Below, in pieces: positions 13,301 to 24,879 of a stretch of 64,000 nucleotides of DNA. The stretch comes from Brienomyrus brachyistius (lineage: Eukaryota > Chordata > Actinopteri > Osteoglossiformes > Mormyridae). The DNA lies in the NCBI RefSeq assembly GCF_023856365.1, contig NC_064551.1, positions 15,199,527 through 15,263,526 on the forward strand, given 5' to 3'. How positions within the stretch are numbered: position 1 is the first letter of the stretch; each line of letters starts with the position of its first letter. The position numbers were made by a program, and so were the translations under genes. The notes under the pieces are model-generated. The model saw only the letters and a list, made by a program, of their open reading frames with translations, ran no database searches and had not been told where the DNA came from.

Positions 13301-13484
13301 TATTATACCTAATAGTAATTTGGTTAATTCTGGTTACCCTACATTCAGAGTATGTCAGTATTTATCCGTGACAATTAGTTTCTTTCATTTGCAGTACTCA
13401 CGGATTGTCTTACAAGTTAGTGTGAAATGTGTATTGTTGCAATTCCACAAATCCGTTACATGATCATTAAGGAACAGTGGGGAC
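10331..13484. other. Gene-free AT-rich stretch
   Basis: No coding or RNA gene is visible. It contains an A-rich tract at 10710-10746, poly-A runs near 13190 and 13240, and an exact octamer ATTTGCAT at 11721-11728. Segments 12300-12480 and 12850-13110 have balanced, non-repetitive sequence with homeodomain-like words and look like possible conserved non-coding DNA. Confidence 0.55.
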
Positions 13485-14345
13485 AATCGAGGCGCCTCAC
13501 TTTCCTTTAAACTTCCATCGGGAGTCACACCGAGCCCATCGCTTCCTCCCTCATTTGCATAACAAAGCCACAGGTTAAATGAGGAGAGTGCCTCGGTGAT
13601 GGGGTTCCACTCTGCTACAACATAAAAAAGAACAACAGTCCCGTTATGCATCTGTGAAGGTGCCTTCGACTTCTGTCCTTAAAAGTGACTGTCGATGGCA
13701 AGCCGAAGATCTCCGTCGCCAGGAGAAACCACGCCGTCGGAAAGCTAAACAGATGACATTAAAGGAAGTCGTTCACGGAAAGCAACGGTGAGAGGTGGAG
13801 ACGAAAGATTTGAGGGACGAGGCCCACGAGCACCTCCTGTACCCCCCGCCACCCTACTCCACCCCACCCCTCGACGAAGCTCCTCTTCTGGAAAGAAACA
13901 GGATGAAATGACATTATGCATATGAAAATGTCCAGAAAGATGTTTGATTTATGTATGCATTAGATGCAAATTCTATTACGGGACGCCAGGCAGTTGTGAG
14001 ATTTTCTCTCGGAACAGTTGGCTGCCCTGATCAAACCTGATCTCATTAATTCCCGGGAGAGGAGGAAGATGGAGGGAGTGAAAGTGGAAGAATGAAAGGA
14101 AATTTACAACCTGGACACAGATAGAACAAAAAGGGAGGGGAGCAAATTGCATCTCTCCCTCTAAGGCCAGAGACGGCCATTTTTTTAGGTGTGCGTATGG
14201 AGTTAAGGAAATCTGCGCTCTGATCTCACGTGAAAGTGGGAGGGGGCTCGTCGGCACCTGCTCCGCGGCCGTAATTATCAGGCGTCAGATTATTGCTGCT
14301 TATTTCATTATTTCATTATTTATCATGAACTGTATCCATCAGGCA
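13485..14345. promoter_or_regulatory. Candidate enhancer with SOX-OCT composite site and a second octamer
   Basis: The block holds an exact SOX-OCT composite at 13553-13567 and a second exact octamer ATGCAAAT at 13964-13971. TAATTA-related words (GTAATTATCA near 14271) and several ATTA cores lie at the 3' end. The sequence is non-repetitive and free of recognisable coding. A SOX2/POU-bound enhancer active in early embryo or neural tissue is the natural guess, but it rests on motifs alone. Confidence 0.4.
13553..13567 (-). promoter_or_regulatory. Exact SOX-OCT composite motif
   Basis: On the minus strand these 15 bases read CTTTGTTATGCAAAT, identical to the canonical composite consensus at which SOXB1 HMG proteins (CTTTGTT half) and class V or III POU proteins (ATGCAAAT half) bind side by side with no gap. 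An exact 15-base match is very unlikely by chance in 64 kb. Occupancy is inferred. Confidence 0.6.
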
Positions 14346-15139
14346 AACACAAGACAGGCATGAAAGTGAACCAAAAAGACATCGCTTTCGGTTTCCTGCG
14401 ATTTGGGCCATTGTAAGGGGAGTTTGTAAGGGGAGCGTGTCCCAGCATGTGGGGGTGGATCGAAACCTCCCGACGAAAAAAGAAAAACAGGGAGCGGGCC
14501 ACTCTCCGCCTCCCACAGCAGCCTTCATGATTGAGGTCAGGTTGCGGATTTCTTTACTGGCCGGGTAATGTGATTGCGCCAGAGCAGTACCCCTTAAACT
14601 GCATCTGCCCTGATCTGCATACTAATTGGCTGCGTTCACCTTGGCTTTGACCTTGGGTCCGCTCTGTCACTGGGGGGGGGGTGTCCGTCTGGTACAAGCC
14701 CGCTACGAGACGGCAGTGTTGGGTGGTGTAACTCTCGTTTCCATCAAGCCTCCCCCCCACCATAAAAGCAAATAAGAAGCCTGGCACTGGCTTATTCCAG
14801 GGGGTACGCCTGTGTGACCTTCGCTGGAGACAGCAGTTAAAAAAAAGGAAGGAGGAAAAAGCAGGCGTGCAGAGTGCGGCGAGTGCAAGGTCGATTTAAA
14901 TGCATGGGGCTTCGAACCGATCGGGAACAATGTGCTGCTTGCCACCACCAGGATAAATTATGTTTTCGAATTAAAACGGCAGGATGAGGGCGAGTGCATA
15001 AGGAAGCGCGAGAAAGGGCAATGGCTTCCTGCCTGGCATCGGGGGGAGACCATCACACATCAGCGGAGGCGCGCATTGGGGCTCTACTCTTTCTGTTAAG
15101 GAAACCTCTCATTTTATTTATTCATTTGTTAATTTATTT
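14346..15139. other. Gene-free stretch
   Basis: Mixed composition with a G-run at 14671-14680. Short open frames on the minus strand around 14316-14948 have no domain. No transposable element is recognised. Confidence 0.55.
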
Positions 15140-15325
15140 AACGTTGGATGAATTGGTGTCTCTGAACTGGCCACAGCATGTGAGGTTCCATCCTGTGATG
15201 TACTCCCACCACAGACAGGGTGGTCCCTGCCCCAGACACCATATTCCTGGGGATTCCAGGCTTGCTGGATAAACAGCTACCTATGTCCTGGTTAACATTC
15301 ACTAAGGGGTAAATGTGGAATACTC
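15140..15325 (+). mobile_element. Degenerate copy of the GGAT-tailed interspersed repeat family
   Basis: Phrases such as 'tctctgaactggcc', 'gacagggtggtccctgcc', 'attcctggggattccagg' and 'gctggataaacag' follow, in order, the body of the better-preserved copy at 37931-38215. It is highly diverged and lacks the tail. Confidence 0.4.
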
Positions 15326-15439
15326 TGAATCTCACCTTTGCGGACTGGTTGCCCAAAAGTGATCCTCCAACGACAGTAAATCAATGTACTTTTTTGAGTA
15401 AATGATACTTTTTTTTTTAATTCTGAGCAAAATCCGGAG

Positions 15440-15870
15440 GCTTAAAAATGGACGTATGGATTCCCCAGATGCAGCAAGCGGAGGACTTCCAGAAAGCTCG
15501 GCATCGGCAACGGATCCGCCTGCATCTGATGCGGACGGATGGCAGAATGCAGCCGCACCCAACATTCGACAAGGAATCGCAGGGGCCCACGGCGGCCATA
15601 TGCCGGCGAGCACGCACCTTCAAACGGAGGCGGCCCGGCGCCCGCGACGCGTCTGTTCCCCGCTGACGAGCGGAGATGAAAAGCGAGACCGGGCCGTGCC
15701 TGGCAGCCGGAGTCGAGGACACGCGGCGCGCGGTGATTAGGCTGCTGGCCCCCTTGATCACCGCTGTCCCATTAGCATTCGGAGACGTCGCATGCGTCAC
15801 CGCGGCCTAAGCTCGGGGGACGGCGCGCACCAGATTGCGCATCATTAGACAGAGCACTATTCACGCCGAC
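15440..15870. promoter_or_regulatory. CpG-island-like block
   Basis: CpG density is high, with clusters near 15490-15550, 15600-15740 and 15780-15880. The overlapping open frames on both strands (up to 127 codons) are long because the DNA is GC-rich; none shows a domain. The block ends in ATTAG/CATTAG words at 15770 and 15845. It could be a promoter of an unseen transcript or a CpG-rich enhancer; no core promoter elements decide this. Confidence 0.4.
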
Positions 15871-16336
15871 GCGCTTTCGCGCTCTAAAAAAAGAGAGGAA
15901 ATGTTTTAGCGGCATATCTAAATGCATAAAGAAGCAGGGCTTGCAGGGGCGGACTGGAACGCGCTCATAGATATTTAAAGCGCAGATCGACTTTGTTGCA
16001 GAAATGCGTCCCCTGGGCTGCCTTTTAGCGCTGCATTCGGGCTGCGGCGGCGTGATGTCGATCGCAGGCAACACCTCTTAGGCACAAAACCCTGGAACAG
16101 CATAATTATATCGCCGGCTTTTCGGGCTCTGATATATCTGTCACCTGGAGACACAAGGACAAAAAAAAATAACATAATGACAAGATCCTGAACACGCCGG
16201 GTGCAACATGTCCTGCTTTTCACGTCCAGGAGGTAGAGAGCCTCTGTGGGCTGCTCGCATGGAAGTTTGCAAAGTTCTGACAGCAGCGAGAAATATCAAC
16301 AAACTTTAAATAAGAATCAATGGGGTCCACAGAACT
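15871..16336. other. Gene-free stretch beside CpG-rich block
   Basis: CpG content stays moderate to about 16080 and then falls. No recognisable gene, repeat or RNA is present. Confidence 0.5.
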
Positions 16337-16354
16337 GGGGGGGGGGGGGGGGGG
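16337..16354 (+). repeat. Poly-G run (18 bases)
   Basis: An uninterrupted G run, able in principle to form a quadruplex. Read length here is the kind most prone to sequencing error. Confidence 0.9.
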
Positions 16355-16479
16355 TGTCAACTGAGTTTATTTTGCAATTTTGCAAATTACTAAAGTTGGC
16401 TGCATTGCACCAAAACTAAAGAGTCATGCTCACAATAAATTTTCAAGAAATCTGACACTGAAATTAAAAAACAAAAAGA

Positions 16480-16620
16480 ATCATATTTTGTTTGGTTACT
16501 TATAATTAAGGTTAGGGCTGGGTAGGGGTTAAGGCTGTCAGTGTTGGGATTTGGGTTTTTCCCTTAGAAATGAATAGACGGTCCAAACAAAGATATGATT
16601 ACAAATGAATGTGTGTTTTA
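16480..16620 (+). repeat. Dispersed fish repeat normally linked to (GT)n
   Basis: The words 'tttgtttggttacttat', 'ggttagggctgggtagggg', 'gtcagtgttgggattt' and 'gaatagacggtcc' recur in the same order at 42170-42290, where the copy runs into a (GT)n array. This copy ends in a short GTGTGT word only. Confidence 0.6.
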
Positions 16621-17125
16621 ATCTTTGCATTTATCAAAATTTGATCTCTGGGCTGGCCTAAGACCTAATTTTTCAGTGCAGTATTTCATCGTGCTGAAAG
16701 ATATGCCCGTTTCCCAAATAGGGCTTCTGGGTAAATGAAGGGCGTAGGTTTGATATGCTGTAGGGTGACTGTGCCAGTACCACAATGCTAACTAACGCAG
16801 GAAGGAGAGAAACCTCTCGATAAGTTCTTGAAAAGACAGAATAATTGGGAATCGTCCTAAGCCAGGCAGTGCGTGAATTGAATCAGGGTCAGTGTGTGTT
16901 ACGGTGGGGTGGGGGGGGTGACTTTTAAAGGCGCATCGCAGGGTCCGACACACCAGCTTCGCAGGATGGCTCCCAGGGAAGAGCGACGTTGAATGACGTC
17001 ACTACGCTGTCATCATCTTTTATAAGAGAAAATAAGTGCAAACAGATATACTATGTTAGACAATAGAAAAAGCTGTGAAAAGCAGTTGTGACAAGTCTAA
17101 GGAAAATTATAATAGCTGGTATGAC

Positions 17126-17128
<3 letters not shown>
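16621..17128. other. Gene-free stretch
   Basis: Mixed sequence with a G-rich word at 16902-16919. No gene or element recognised. Confidence 0.5.

Positions 17129-17158
<30 letters not shown>
17129..17158. repeat. (ATT)n microsatellite
   Basis: About ten uninterrupted ATT units directly before the 59-bp tandem array. Confidence 0.95.
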
Positions 17159-17194
17159 GTTGATATTTATGGCACTGTTGCCTCATACTACAAC

Positions 17195-17700
17195 TGTGGG
17201 TTTGAATCCCTCCTCTGCTCTGTGAGTGGGGTTTGCTTGCTCTCCCCGTGTTGCCTGGGATTGAATCCCTCCTCTGCTCTGTGTGTGGGGTTTGCGTGCT
17301 CTCCCCGTGTTGCCTGGGATTGAATCCCTCCTCTGCTTTGTGAGTGGGGTTTGCGTGCTCTCCCCGTGTTGCCTTGGATTGAATCCCTCTCCTGCTTTGT
17401 GAGTGGGGTTTGCGTGCTCTCCCCGTGTTGCCCAGGATTGAATCCCTCCTCTGCTCTGTGTGTGGAGTTTGCGTGCTTTCCCCATGTTGCCTTGGATTGA
17501 ATCCCTCTCCTGCTTTGTGAGTGGGGTTTGCGTGCTCTCCCCATGTTGCCTAGGATTGAATCCCTCCTCTGCTCTGTGTGTGGAGTTTGCGTGCTCTCCC
17601 CGTGTTGCCTGGGATTGAATCCCTCTGCTGCTCTGTGTGTGGGGTTTGCGTGCTCTCCCCATGTTATCTGGGTTTGACTCCCTCCTCTGCTCTGTCTGTG
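17195..17700 (+). repeat. 59-bp minisatellite, about 8.6 copies, grown from an interspersed repeat
   Basis: The unit contains GGGTTTGCGTGCTCTCCCCG, then a TTGCC..GGATTGAATCCCTC part and a CTCTGCTCTGTGTG part. The word GGGTTT starts at 17229, 17288 and every 59 bases to 17642. The same words occur once, in the same order, in the GGAT-tailed repeat at 37931-38215 (GTGTGTGGAGTTTGCATG and neighbours), so the array is a tandem expansion of one internal segment of that repeat. Minus-strand open frames of 159 and 182 codons across it are repeat artefacts. Confidence 0.95.
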
Positions 17701-17729
17701 CAGTTCACATGTTCCTAGCACGCCCACCC

Positions 17730-17930
17730 CATTCAAGGCAATTTGACCACTCCAGTGAACCTCAGCATATTTTTGGGCTGTGGGGAGAAACCAGAGTACC
17801 TAGAGGAAACCCCACGCCAACACGGGGAAAACATGCAAACTCCACACCTTGGGAGTCAAGGCAGAGACTCGAACGCAGATCCCAGAGGTGGGAGGTGACA
17901 GTGCAGACCACTACTCCACCATGCCAGCCC
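17730..17930 (-). mobile_element. GGAT-tailed interspersed repeat, reverse orientation, tail missing
   Basis: Read on the minus strand this runs from a head like 'tggcatggtggagtagtgg' through a B-box-like GCGTTCGAGTCTC, GGAGTTTGCATGTTTTCCCC, GGGGTTTCCTCTAGGTACTC and CCAAAAATATGCTGAGG. It faces the plus-strand copy that produced the 59-bp array, so two family members lie tail to tail. Confidence 0.75.
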
Positions 17931-18466
17931 ATTATTATTAATATTAACTTACCACCTTTTTTTGGAAGTGGAGAATAAAGGAGCTCGGAAACAGCCAAAG
18001 GCGCTGTGATGCTGTGGGGCTCGGGCTCAGGAGAGAAGCCCTTTCTGAGTGTGGAGCCATCAGGGTTCAGAGGCAGACACAGATGAGGAATAAGGTGTGC
18101 TGCATGGGCACAGCCCCCGCCGGGCTCCATAACACGGCCTCTTAGCGTATGTGACCATCCGCAGCACTTCGGGGCTTCATTACGCTAAAGAGCTTTACGG
18201 CTGTCGACGGTGGGAGGCAGTGCCTAATCTAATTCTGCCAATAAAATATTAGAGCCGTGTGCTTATTTAGACCGTGATTAACAACACCGTGGGCCACAAC
18301 AGTTGTGTTATTATACCACTAACTACCTCTCAGGAGAGGCCAAATTGAATTAGGTTAAAAACACTGCTGATTATTACCGTTAACGTGTGTAGAGCACAAT
18401 TGCTGATAAGTTGTAAAATAAATCACACTTTATCATCTGTGCATGAGTTCCATATATTTTCCATGT

Positions 18467-18469
<3 letters not shown>
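17931..18469. other. Gene-free stretch with possible conserved non-coding patch
   Basis: Segment 18130-18320 is balanced, non-repetitive and contains GTGATTAA and TAATCTAATT words. No gene is visible. Confidence 0.45.

Positions 18470-18555
<86 letters not shown>
18470..18555. repeat. (TA)43 microsatellite
   Basis: Eighty-six bases of uninterrupted TA. It is self-complementary and prone to cruciform extrusion and length change. Confidence 0.98.
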
Positions 18556-18557
<2 letters not shown>

Positions 18558-19850
18558 GACCATAAATTCCAAAATATTAAAAAACAAGTGAATCGTCCTG
18601 TTTAGAAAACATTGCCATAATTATTTATCAGGAAAGTGAAATCAGGACCTTAAAAAATGTGATTATTTGAAAGCTTTAAATATGTAACAAAAACAAATGA
18701 GAAGTAATAAAAATATTCTAGCATGCATCAAGAGGAGGAAATTCGTAATGGAAAAAAAAATGCAACAATTTTAATCACTCAGAGGACACGGCGTAAGAGG
18801 AAAAGCATCCCTCATCTCTTACACACGAGTTAACCTTACCTTCCTCCCCCTAGTTTGAAGGCATTCAGGTAACTAGCCGTGTTGCATATGAATATACGGT
18901 CATGTGATGAGCTCTTATTACAGCAAAGCTACACAAACAGGGAGCTTTTCTAGATGCTTGGCACCTGTGCTTTCAGGAGCCATATGCACGAACGAGAGGC
19001 GGATTGGCGAATTTCCTCTGTGGTTGCGGTCATCGGTCAGTATAATGCACAGCTGTAAAGCTTTCCCCAAGTAGGATGTGGGAGCCGGTCTTAATGCATG
19101 GCATGCTATACCTTGCCCAGATGGAGACCTGATCACATGACCGGCATGCAGAGAATACAGACCCAGAGAGAGAAAGTTAAACTTCGCAGTGGCGTCTGAA
19201 CTCCGAGAGCCGTGTTAGAATCGTCAGGCTGATGCCTCCGCTTTTACCTTTGCTGTCTGCAGTCTTAAGGGACAGGATGGAAACGCACTATTTTTTTTTT
19301 TATCTTTGTTTACTATGCCGGAGACACTTTGAAATGTCAGGTATGAAACAAAGAGGGATTCAAAACCTGCGAGGAGGTGCTTGATCAAGTCGAACACCAG
19401 TGTTGGATGCAGGTGACAAAATGACACAACATAAGCCATCTAATTTTAATATCATTTTAATTTTCACTGATTGTGTACTAGCGGAACATGGTGATTTAAC
19501 AAAAAAAAAAAACGCATTTGGCATTTATTTATACAAAATTATAGTAAAGATTTATATCTGTTACATTGTTATCTGTTACATATGTTTTGCTTCATGTTCT
19601 CAAAGCTCAAATAAAAATGTAGGAAACAATGTTTACATTAAAATATTGCATTTATAACAAAAAAAAATATATATATATATTATAAAATATATAACAAATA
19701 CTGCTATCTTTATGAATATTAAATCTTTCAAAACAATTATGAATATATGTACATTTCAATTTAGGTGTATATATGACCAAATAAGTGAGAAATTAAAATT
19801 AACATATCATGAGACTGACATTTAAAGGTAAGGTGAAGATAAGGTGACAA
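18556..19850. other. Gene-free AT-rich stretch
   Basis: AT-rich with poly-A/T runs and a short TA run at 19668-19682. An open frame of 85 codons at 19400-19657 lies in AT-rich sequence without domains. No element recognised. Confidence 0.5.
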
Positions 19851-21605
19851 GGCTGGAGCGTGGGGCCTTACTGAGATACGCCCGGGGTGACCATGCCGCG
19901 TGCCTGTCTCACAGCGGCTGGAGCGTGGGGCCTTACCGAGATACTCCCGGGGTGACCACGCCGAGTGCCTGTCTCACGGCGGCTGGACCGTGGGGCCTTA
20001 CTGAGATACTCCCGGGGTGACCACGCTGAGTGCCTCTCTCATGGCGGCTGGAGCGTGGGGCCTTACTGAGATACGCCAGGGGTGACCACGCCGAGTGCCT
20101 GTCTCACGGCGGCTGGACCGTGGGGCCTTACTGAGATACGCCCGGGGTGACCACGCCGCGTGCCTGTCTCACGGCGGCTGGAGCGTGGGGCCTTACTGAG
20201 ATACTCCCGGGGTGACCACGCCGAGTGCCTGTCTCACGGCGGCTGGACCGTGGGGCCTTACTGAGATACTCCCGGGGTGACCATGCCGAGTGCCTGTCTC
20301 ACGGCAGCTGGACCGTGGGGCCTTACTGAGATACTCCCGGGGTGACCACGCTGAGTGCCTCTCTCATGGCGGCTGGAGCGTGGGGCCTTACTGAGATACT
20401 CCCGGGGTGACCACGCCGAGTGCCTGTCTCACGGCGGCTGGACCGTGGGGCCTTACTGAGATACGCCCGGGGTGACCACGCCGCGTGCCTGTCTCACGGC
20501 GGCTGGAGCGTGGGGCCTTACTGAGATACTCCCGGGATGACCACGCCGCGTGCCTGTCTTGCGGCGGCTGGACCGTGGGGCCTTACTGAGATACTCCCGG
20601 GGTGACCACGCTGAGTGCCTGTCTCACGGCGGCTGGAGCGTGGGGCCTTACTGAGATACGCCAGGGGTGACCACGCTGAGTGCCTGTCTCACGGCGGCTG
20701 GACCGTGGGGCCTTACTAAGATACTCCCGGGGTGACCACGCCGAGTGCCTGTCTCACGGCGGCTGGAGCGTGGGGCCTTACTGAGATACTCCCGGGGTTA
20801 CCACGCCGAGTGCCTGTCTCACGGCGGCTGGACCGTGGGGCCTTACTGAGATACTCCCGGGGTTACCACGCCGAGTGCCTGTCTCACGGCGGCTGGACCG
20901 TGGGGCCTTACTGAGATACTCCCGGGGTGACCACGCCGCGTGCCTGTCTTGCGGCGGCTGGACCGTGGGGCCTTACTGAGATACTCCCGGGGTGACCACG
21001 CCGCGTGCCTGTCTTGCGGCGGCTGGACCGTGGGGCCTTACTGAGATACTCCCGGGGTGACCACGCTGAGTGCCTGTCTCACGGCGGCTGGAGCGTGGGG
21101 CCTTACTGAGATACGCCAGGGGTGACCACGCTGAGTGCCTGTCTCACGGCGGCTGGAGCGTGGGGCCTTACTGAGATACTCCCGGGGTGACCACGCCGAG
21201 TGCCTGTCTTGCGGCGGCTGGACCGTGGGGCCTTACTGAGATACTCCCGGGGTGACCACGCTGAGTGCCTGTCTCACGGCGGCTGGAGCGTGGGGCCTTA
21301 CTGAGATACTCCCGGGGTGACCACGCCGAGTGCCTGTCTCATGGCGGCTGGACCGTGGGGCCTTACTGAGATACTCCCGGGGTGACCACGCTGAGTGCCT
21401 GTCTCGCGGCGGCTGGAGCGTGGGGCCTTACTGAGATACGCCAGGGGTGACCACGCTGAGTGCCTGTCTCACGGCGGCTGGACCGTGGGGCCTTACTGAG
21501 ATACTCCCGGGGTGACCACGCCGAGTGCCTGTCTTGCGGCGGCTGGACCGTGGGGCCTTACTGAGATACTCCCGGGGTGACCACGCTGAGTGCCTCTCTC
21601 ACAGC
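19851..21605. repeat. 65-bp GC-rich minisatellite, exactly 27 copies
   Basis: Every unit begins GGCTGGAGCG or GGCTGGACCG and contains TGGGGCCTTACTGAGATAC, a CCCGGGGTGACCACG part and TGCCTGTCTCACGGC. Unit starts fall at 19851 + 65k for k = 0 to 26 with no insertion or deletion over 1755 bases. Variation is limited to a few fixed sites: G or C at base 8, ATACT or ATACG, CCCGG or CCAGG, CCGAG, CTGAG or CCGCG, and CTCACGG or CTTGCGG. The array stops cleanly at 21605. No protein is implied, since 65 is not a multiple of three. Confidence 0.99.
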
Positions 21606-24278
21606 AGTTCACTAGCCAGAGACTTGGAACTGGAGACCTAGCCTCGTGTACAAATAATCAGAGCATTTCCATGGGATGCACATTAACATATGTTGTTTGA
21701 ACGAGGCTAATGTCACACCATCTATCAATTCGTCAGGCGTGTCGCCAGTTAGAGACCGGGGCGGCCTGAGATGAACCCCCCCACCCGCGTTAAAATGCTG
21801 GCATTTTAACGACTCTGAACAGCTCTAGCTATGCAACAAACAGGCTGATTTACCCTAAACCTACCTAGTCCAGTCACATTCAAGCCAACTTTCCTTAAAT
21901 GACACCCCACCTGATCAAATCGCTCCACCTCCAGGATGGTAATACAATAAGCATGCAAGGCACCCCAATAAAATGGTGCAATGGGAGAGAATGAGAGAGA
22001 GACGTCATTCCCATTTACCACGTTCATCTCCTGTGAAGCGACAAAAGAAATGCTACACGGAAAATGTTCCCCGGCACTCAGTTTACGCCATTTAATAGCC
22101 ACTTAAATCTGTGATCAACATCCAACACACAACGAACCACACAGCCCCTAAATTAAATGGTTTACGAACAAATAGGGTGCAAACTATACTTAAGAAAGTG
22201 AAAATATCACCCATGTCACGAAACCTCCCAACGTGACCGTGGGTACGGGAACGGGAGATCTAAGATTACCAGAATGCATTGCTTACATTTCCTAAAACCT
22301 CTTGAAGTCACTCTCAGTGTTTAAGTGCAGACTTATTGTCAGCATCAAGTGCCAATAGAATTTCCCAAATCACCATATTATTGAATTGTCTCAACCGCTG
22401 TATTGCAGAGGTTTATAGTTTATTGAATGAAATGCAATGAAATGTTTATCCAACAAAATTAGCTATCTCTTAATTATAGGCTTTTTAATGGATCTTTAAA
22501 CCAAAAAGTCTGACAATACCCAAATTAGCCAAGCCACATGCAGTATTGTGATAATCAAACACAAAAATAGGTAATACTCTTGTTCCAAGTATCACAAGAT
22601 GCACCCCCACACCAATGCAAAATGCACCGTTAAAAAATACTCTTCATTAGCGAAAAGGAGAGGTGAATGAGCTATCTTCTATCTTCTCTCTAAAACAATC
22701 GTCATAAAAAAATACATGGGTAGACGCAGAAATATATGTTTGTTGAAATATTAGCATAAGAATGTTCATGTGAGGCAGAGTTAAATTCCTTTGATCATGC
22801 GATCGCATCATAATGGAAGAGGAAGGGCTGTTTCAGTCGCGATGGCAAACAGAGCCACGTGTCGCAGGGATCGAAGCATGGAATCGGAATTCGGGAATAA
22901 CACGTGGGGGTGGAAAACGGAAGCAAAAAGAGCAAACAGACAGGGAGACCTGGGCATTTTGGCTGTCAGGACACAAAGGCAGAAAACACAAGTGCTTAAT
23001 GTCAAGGTTAACTGACTGCAGGTGAAAGCAGCCTGTCAGCTGACTGTCCCAGCCCAGGAAACTAATTCCCAGCCCCCTTGTACAGAAAGTAGAACAAAAC
23101 ACAGGTAAAAGTCACTAAGACCGAAGCTGACACACTAACCAAAGTATGGGCCTTTATACTACCTCAAAGTAGTTCAGGTGCTATACGTTAGGCCTCCTGC
23201 AAATGACCTTTGTCCCCAGTCAGCACATGTCACAGTCCCCACGCTTTTACGCAGGCTCTCAGTACCATGAAGCAGCACACACTTCTGTACAGCTCCTGCA
23301 TTTTAATACCTGGGCATGATACGCGGTGGAGCGGGGACTAGCCCCACGACTGAGGAATAAAGAAGGAGAAAAAAACATTTCTGCACATATCGGCAGTATC
23401 TCGTGGCGTCGGAGTTCAGACGCGCTTTCAGGCCTTTCGTCGGAGAAAGTGGAGCACTTGTCTGAATGTTATGAAAGAATAAAGAGATCTGTGTGTGCTG
23501 TGTCTCTCTCTCTCTTGATGGATGAACATATGCAGAACGTTTCTGAGAAAATGCGGAAAGTTTGAAACTTGGAGTTTTTTTTTTCTTGCTCTCTCTCTCT
23601 TTCTAGAAGAAAAATATTCACAGAAGCAGTCCCGTTCAATTCCGTTTTATTCTATTTTGATTATTGTGAGTGTGTGTAACCCCCCCCCCCCACGCCCCCC
23701 CTCCCCCCGAGGGGATGCAGTGACTTGCGTATAAGACTGACAACAGCGCCGGTAACAACAGCTGCCTTGCGCCCAGTAGCCTGTGTGTCTCGCCGCTCGA
23801 GTCTTGTCAGTCACATCTCCCCTAATTAACGAACATCTGCTTTATGTTTCCCCGTTATGCCGCATCGCCAGCTCGTCTCATCCGACTCTGCGACTCCTGA
23901 CCTCCCAAGAGAAAGACACCCGCTGTCAAAAAAAATTAAATAAATAAATTAAAAACCAGCGACACCGAACGAAGATTTTTTTTAAAGTTCCGGAATGCAT
24001 CGCTAAACAAATCTGATGTCATAGTTATCTAAAAAAAAATAAAGAAGGAACCTTTGCAAGAGGAAGGAACAGTTTGTGCTAAGTGGACCTTGGAGATCTC
24101 TTTTCAGATCAGTGCCTGCGATTGTCTACCAGCTCCTTCAAATCCTCCTGTGAATATGTTCTTTGTTTAGGGACCAAGACCCCATACTTGGAGTATACTT
24201 GTCCCCAGGGGTCCAGCTGATTCCCAGCTTTAACTCCTGTGAAACAATGGGTGAAGCAGGGCATTCGAGAGGATTTTT
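21606..24278. other. Gene-free stretch
   Basis: Single-copy-looking DNA. C-rich run at 23680-23708, pyrimidine runs near 23505 and 23590. Segment 23810-23900 has CTAATTAACG and balanced sequence. Open frames on both strands at 22790-23100 and 23326-23565 show no domains. Confidence 0.5.
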
Positions 24279-24302
24279 GTGTGTGTGTGTGTGTGTCTGT
24301 GT
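24279..24302. repeat. (GT)n microsatellite
   Basis: About twelve GT units with one TCTG interruption. Confidence 0.9.
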
Positions 24303-24879
24303 GTTTAAACGAGAGCACCTGAAACAGCAACAGCTGGAAATGGTGGTCTTACATTACAGTGTTTAATTAAACTGACATTTCAAAATCCCCCCCTCCAAAC
24401 CACCACCACCTTCCCCATAGGAAACAAACACAGATCTACAAAAATAAACATTGCCGTAGGCAGTGTTTAATCTCGGCTCAGTCGGTTGAAGGGAGAATAT
24501 TTTTGTAGGCTGAATTTAGGTGTCCTGCAATAAAGATAGGCAGATGTTCCTTTATCTTAATAAACGAATGGGAGTAGGGCGGCACAGAAACCATTTACGC
24601 AGGTATGACAGCATTTCAGCTCATGCATTATACCTATGAAGCGCTAAACAGACAACTGAAAGTAACATGAGATGGAACAGGAGGGGAAAATACAGATCTA
24701 GAATATAGATATAGAGAGGAGGAAAGTATTAGAATGTGTTGCCAAGCGACTAGTCTGGCTGAAACAAAGATATTTTTGGGCAGAATGTCTTCAGGAGGAG
24801 AACGGATGGTATAAGATGGTGCTCAGCTTGAGCCAATGTCTATGAGCTTGGGTCAGGGCCCAGAGCACGCCGAGGTAGG
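24303..24879. other. Gene-free stretch
   Basis: Mixed sequence with a C-rich word at 24388. No gene, RNA or element recognised. Confidence 0.5.

Noticed and set aside
15402..15800. Overlapping frames of 112 and 127 codons on opposite strands
   Set aside because: They are explained by high GC content in a CpG-rich block; no domain, signal or plausible start context.
17183..17736. Minus-strand frames of 159 and 182 codons with repeated QSRGGIQS-like peptide
   Set aside because: They arise from the 59-bp minisatellite derived from a SINE-like repeat; the frame shifts from unit to unit.
19851..21605. CRISPR-like array of regular repeats
   Set aside because: Units are head to tail with no unique spacers, and the DNA is vertebrate.
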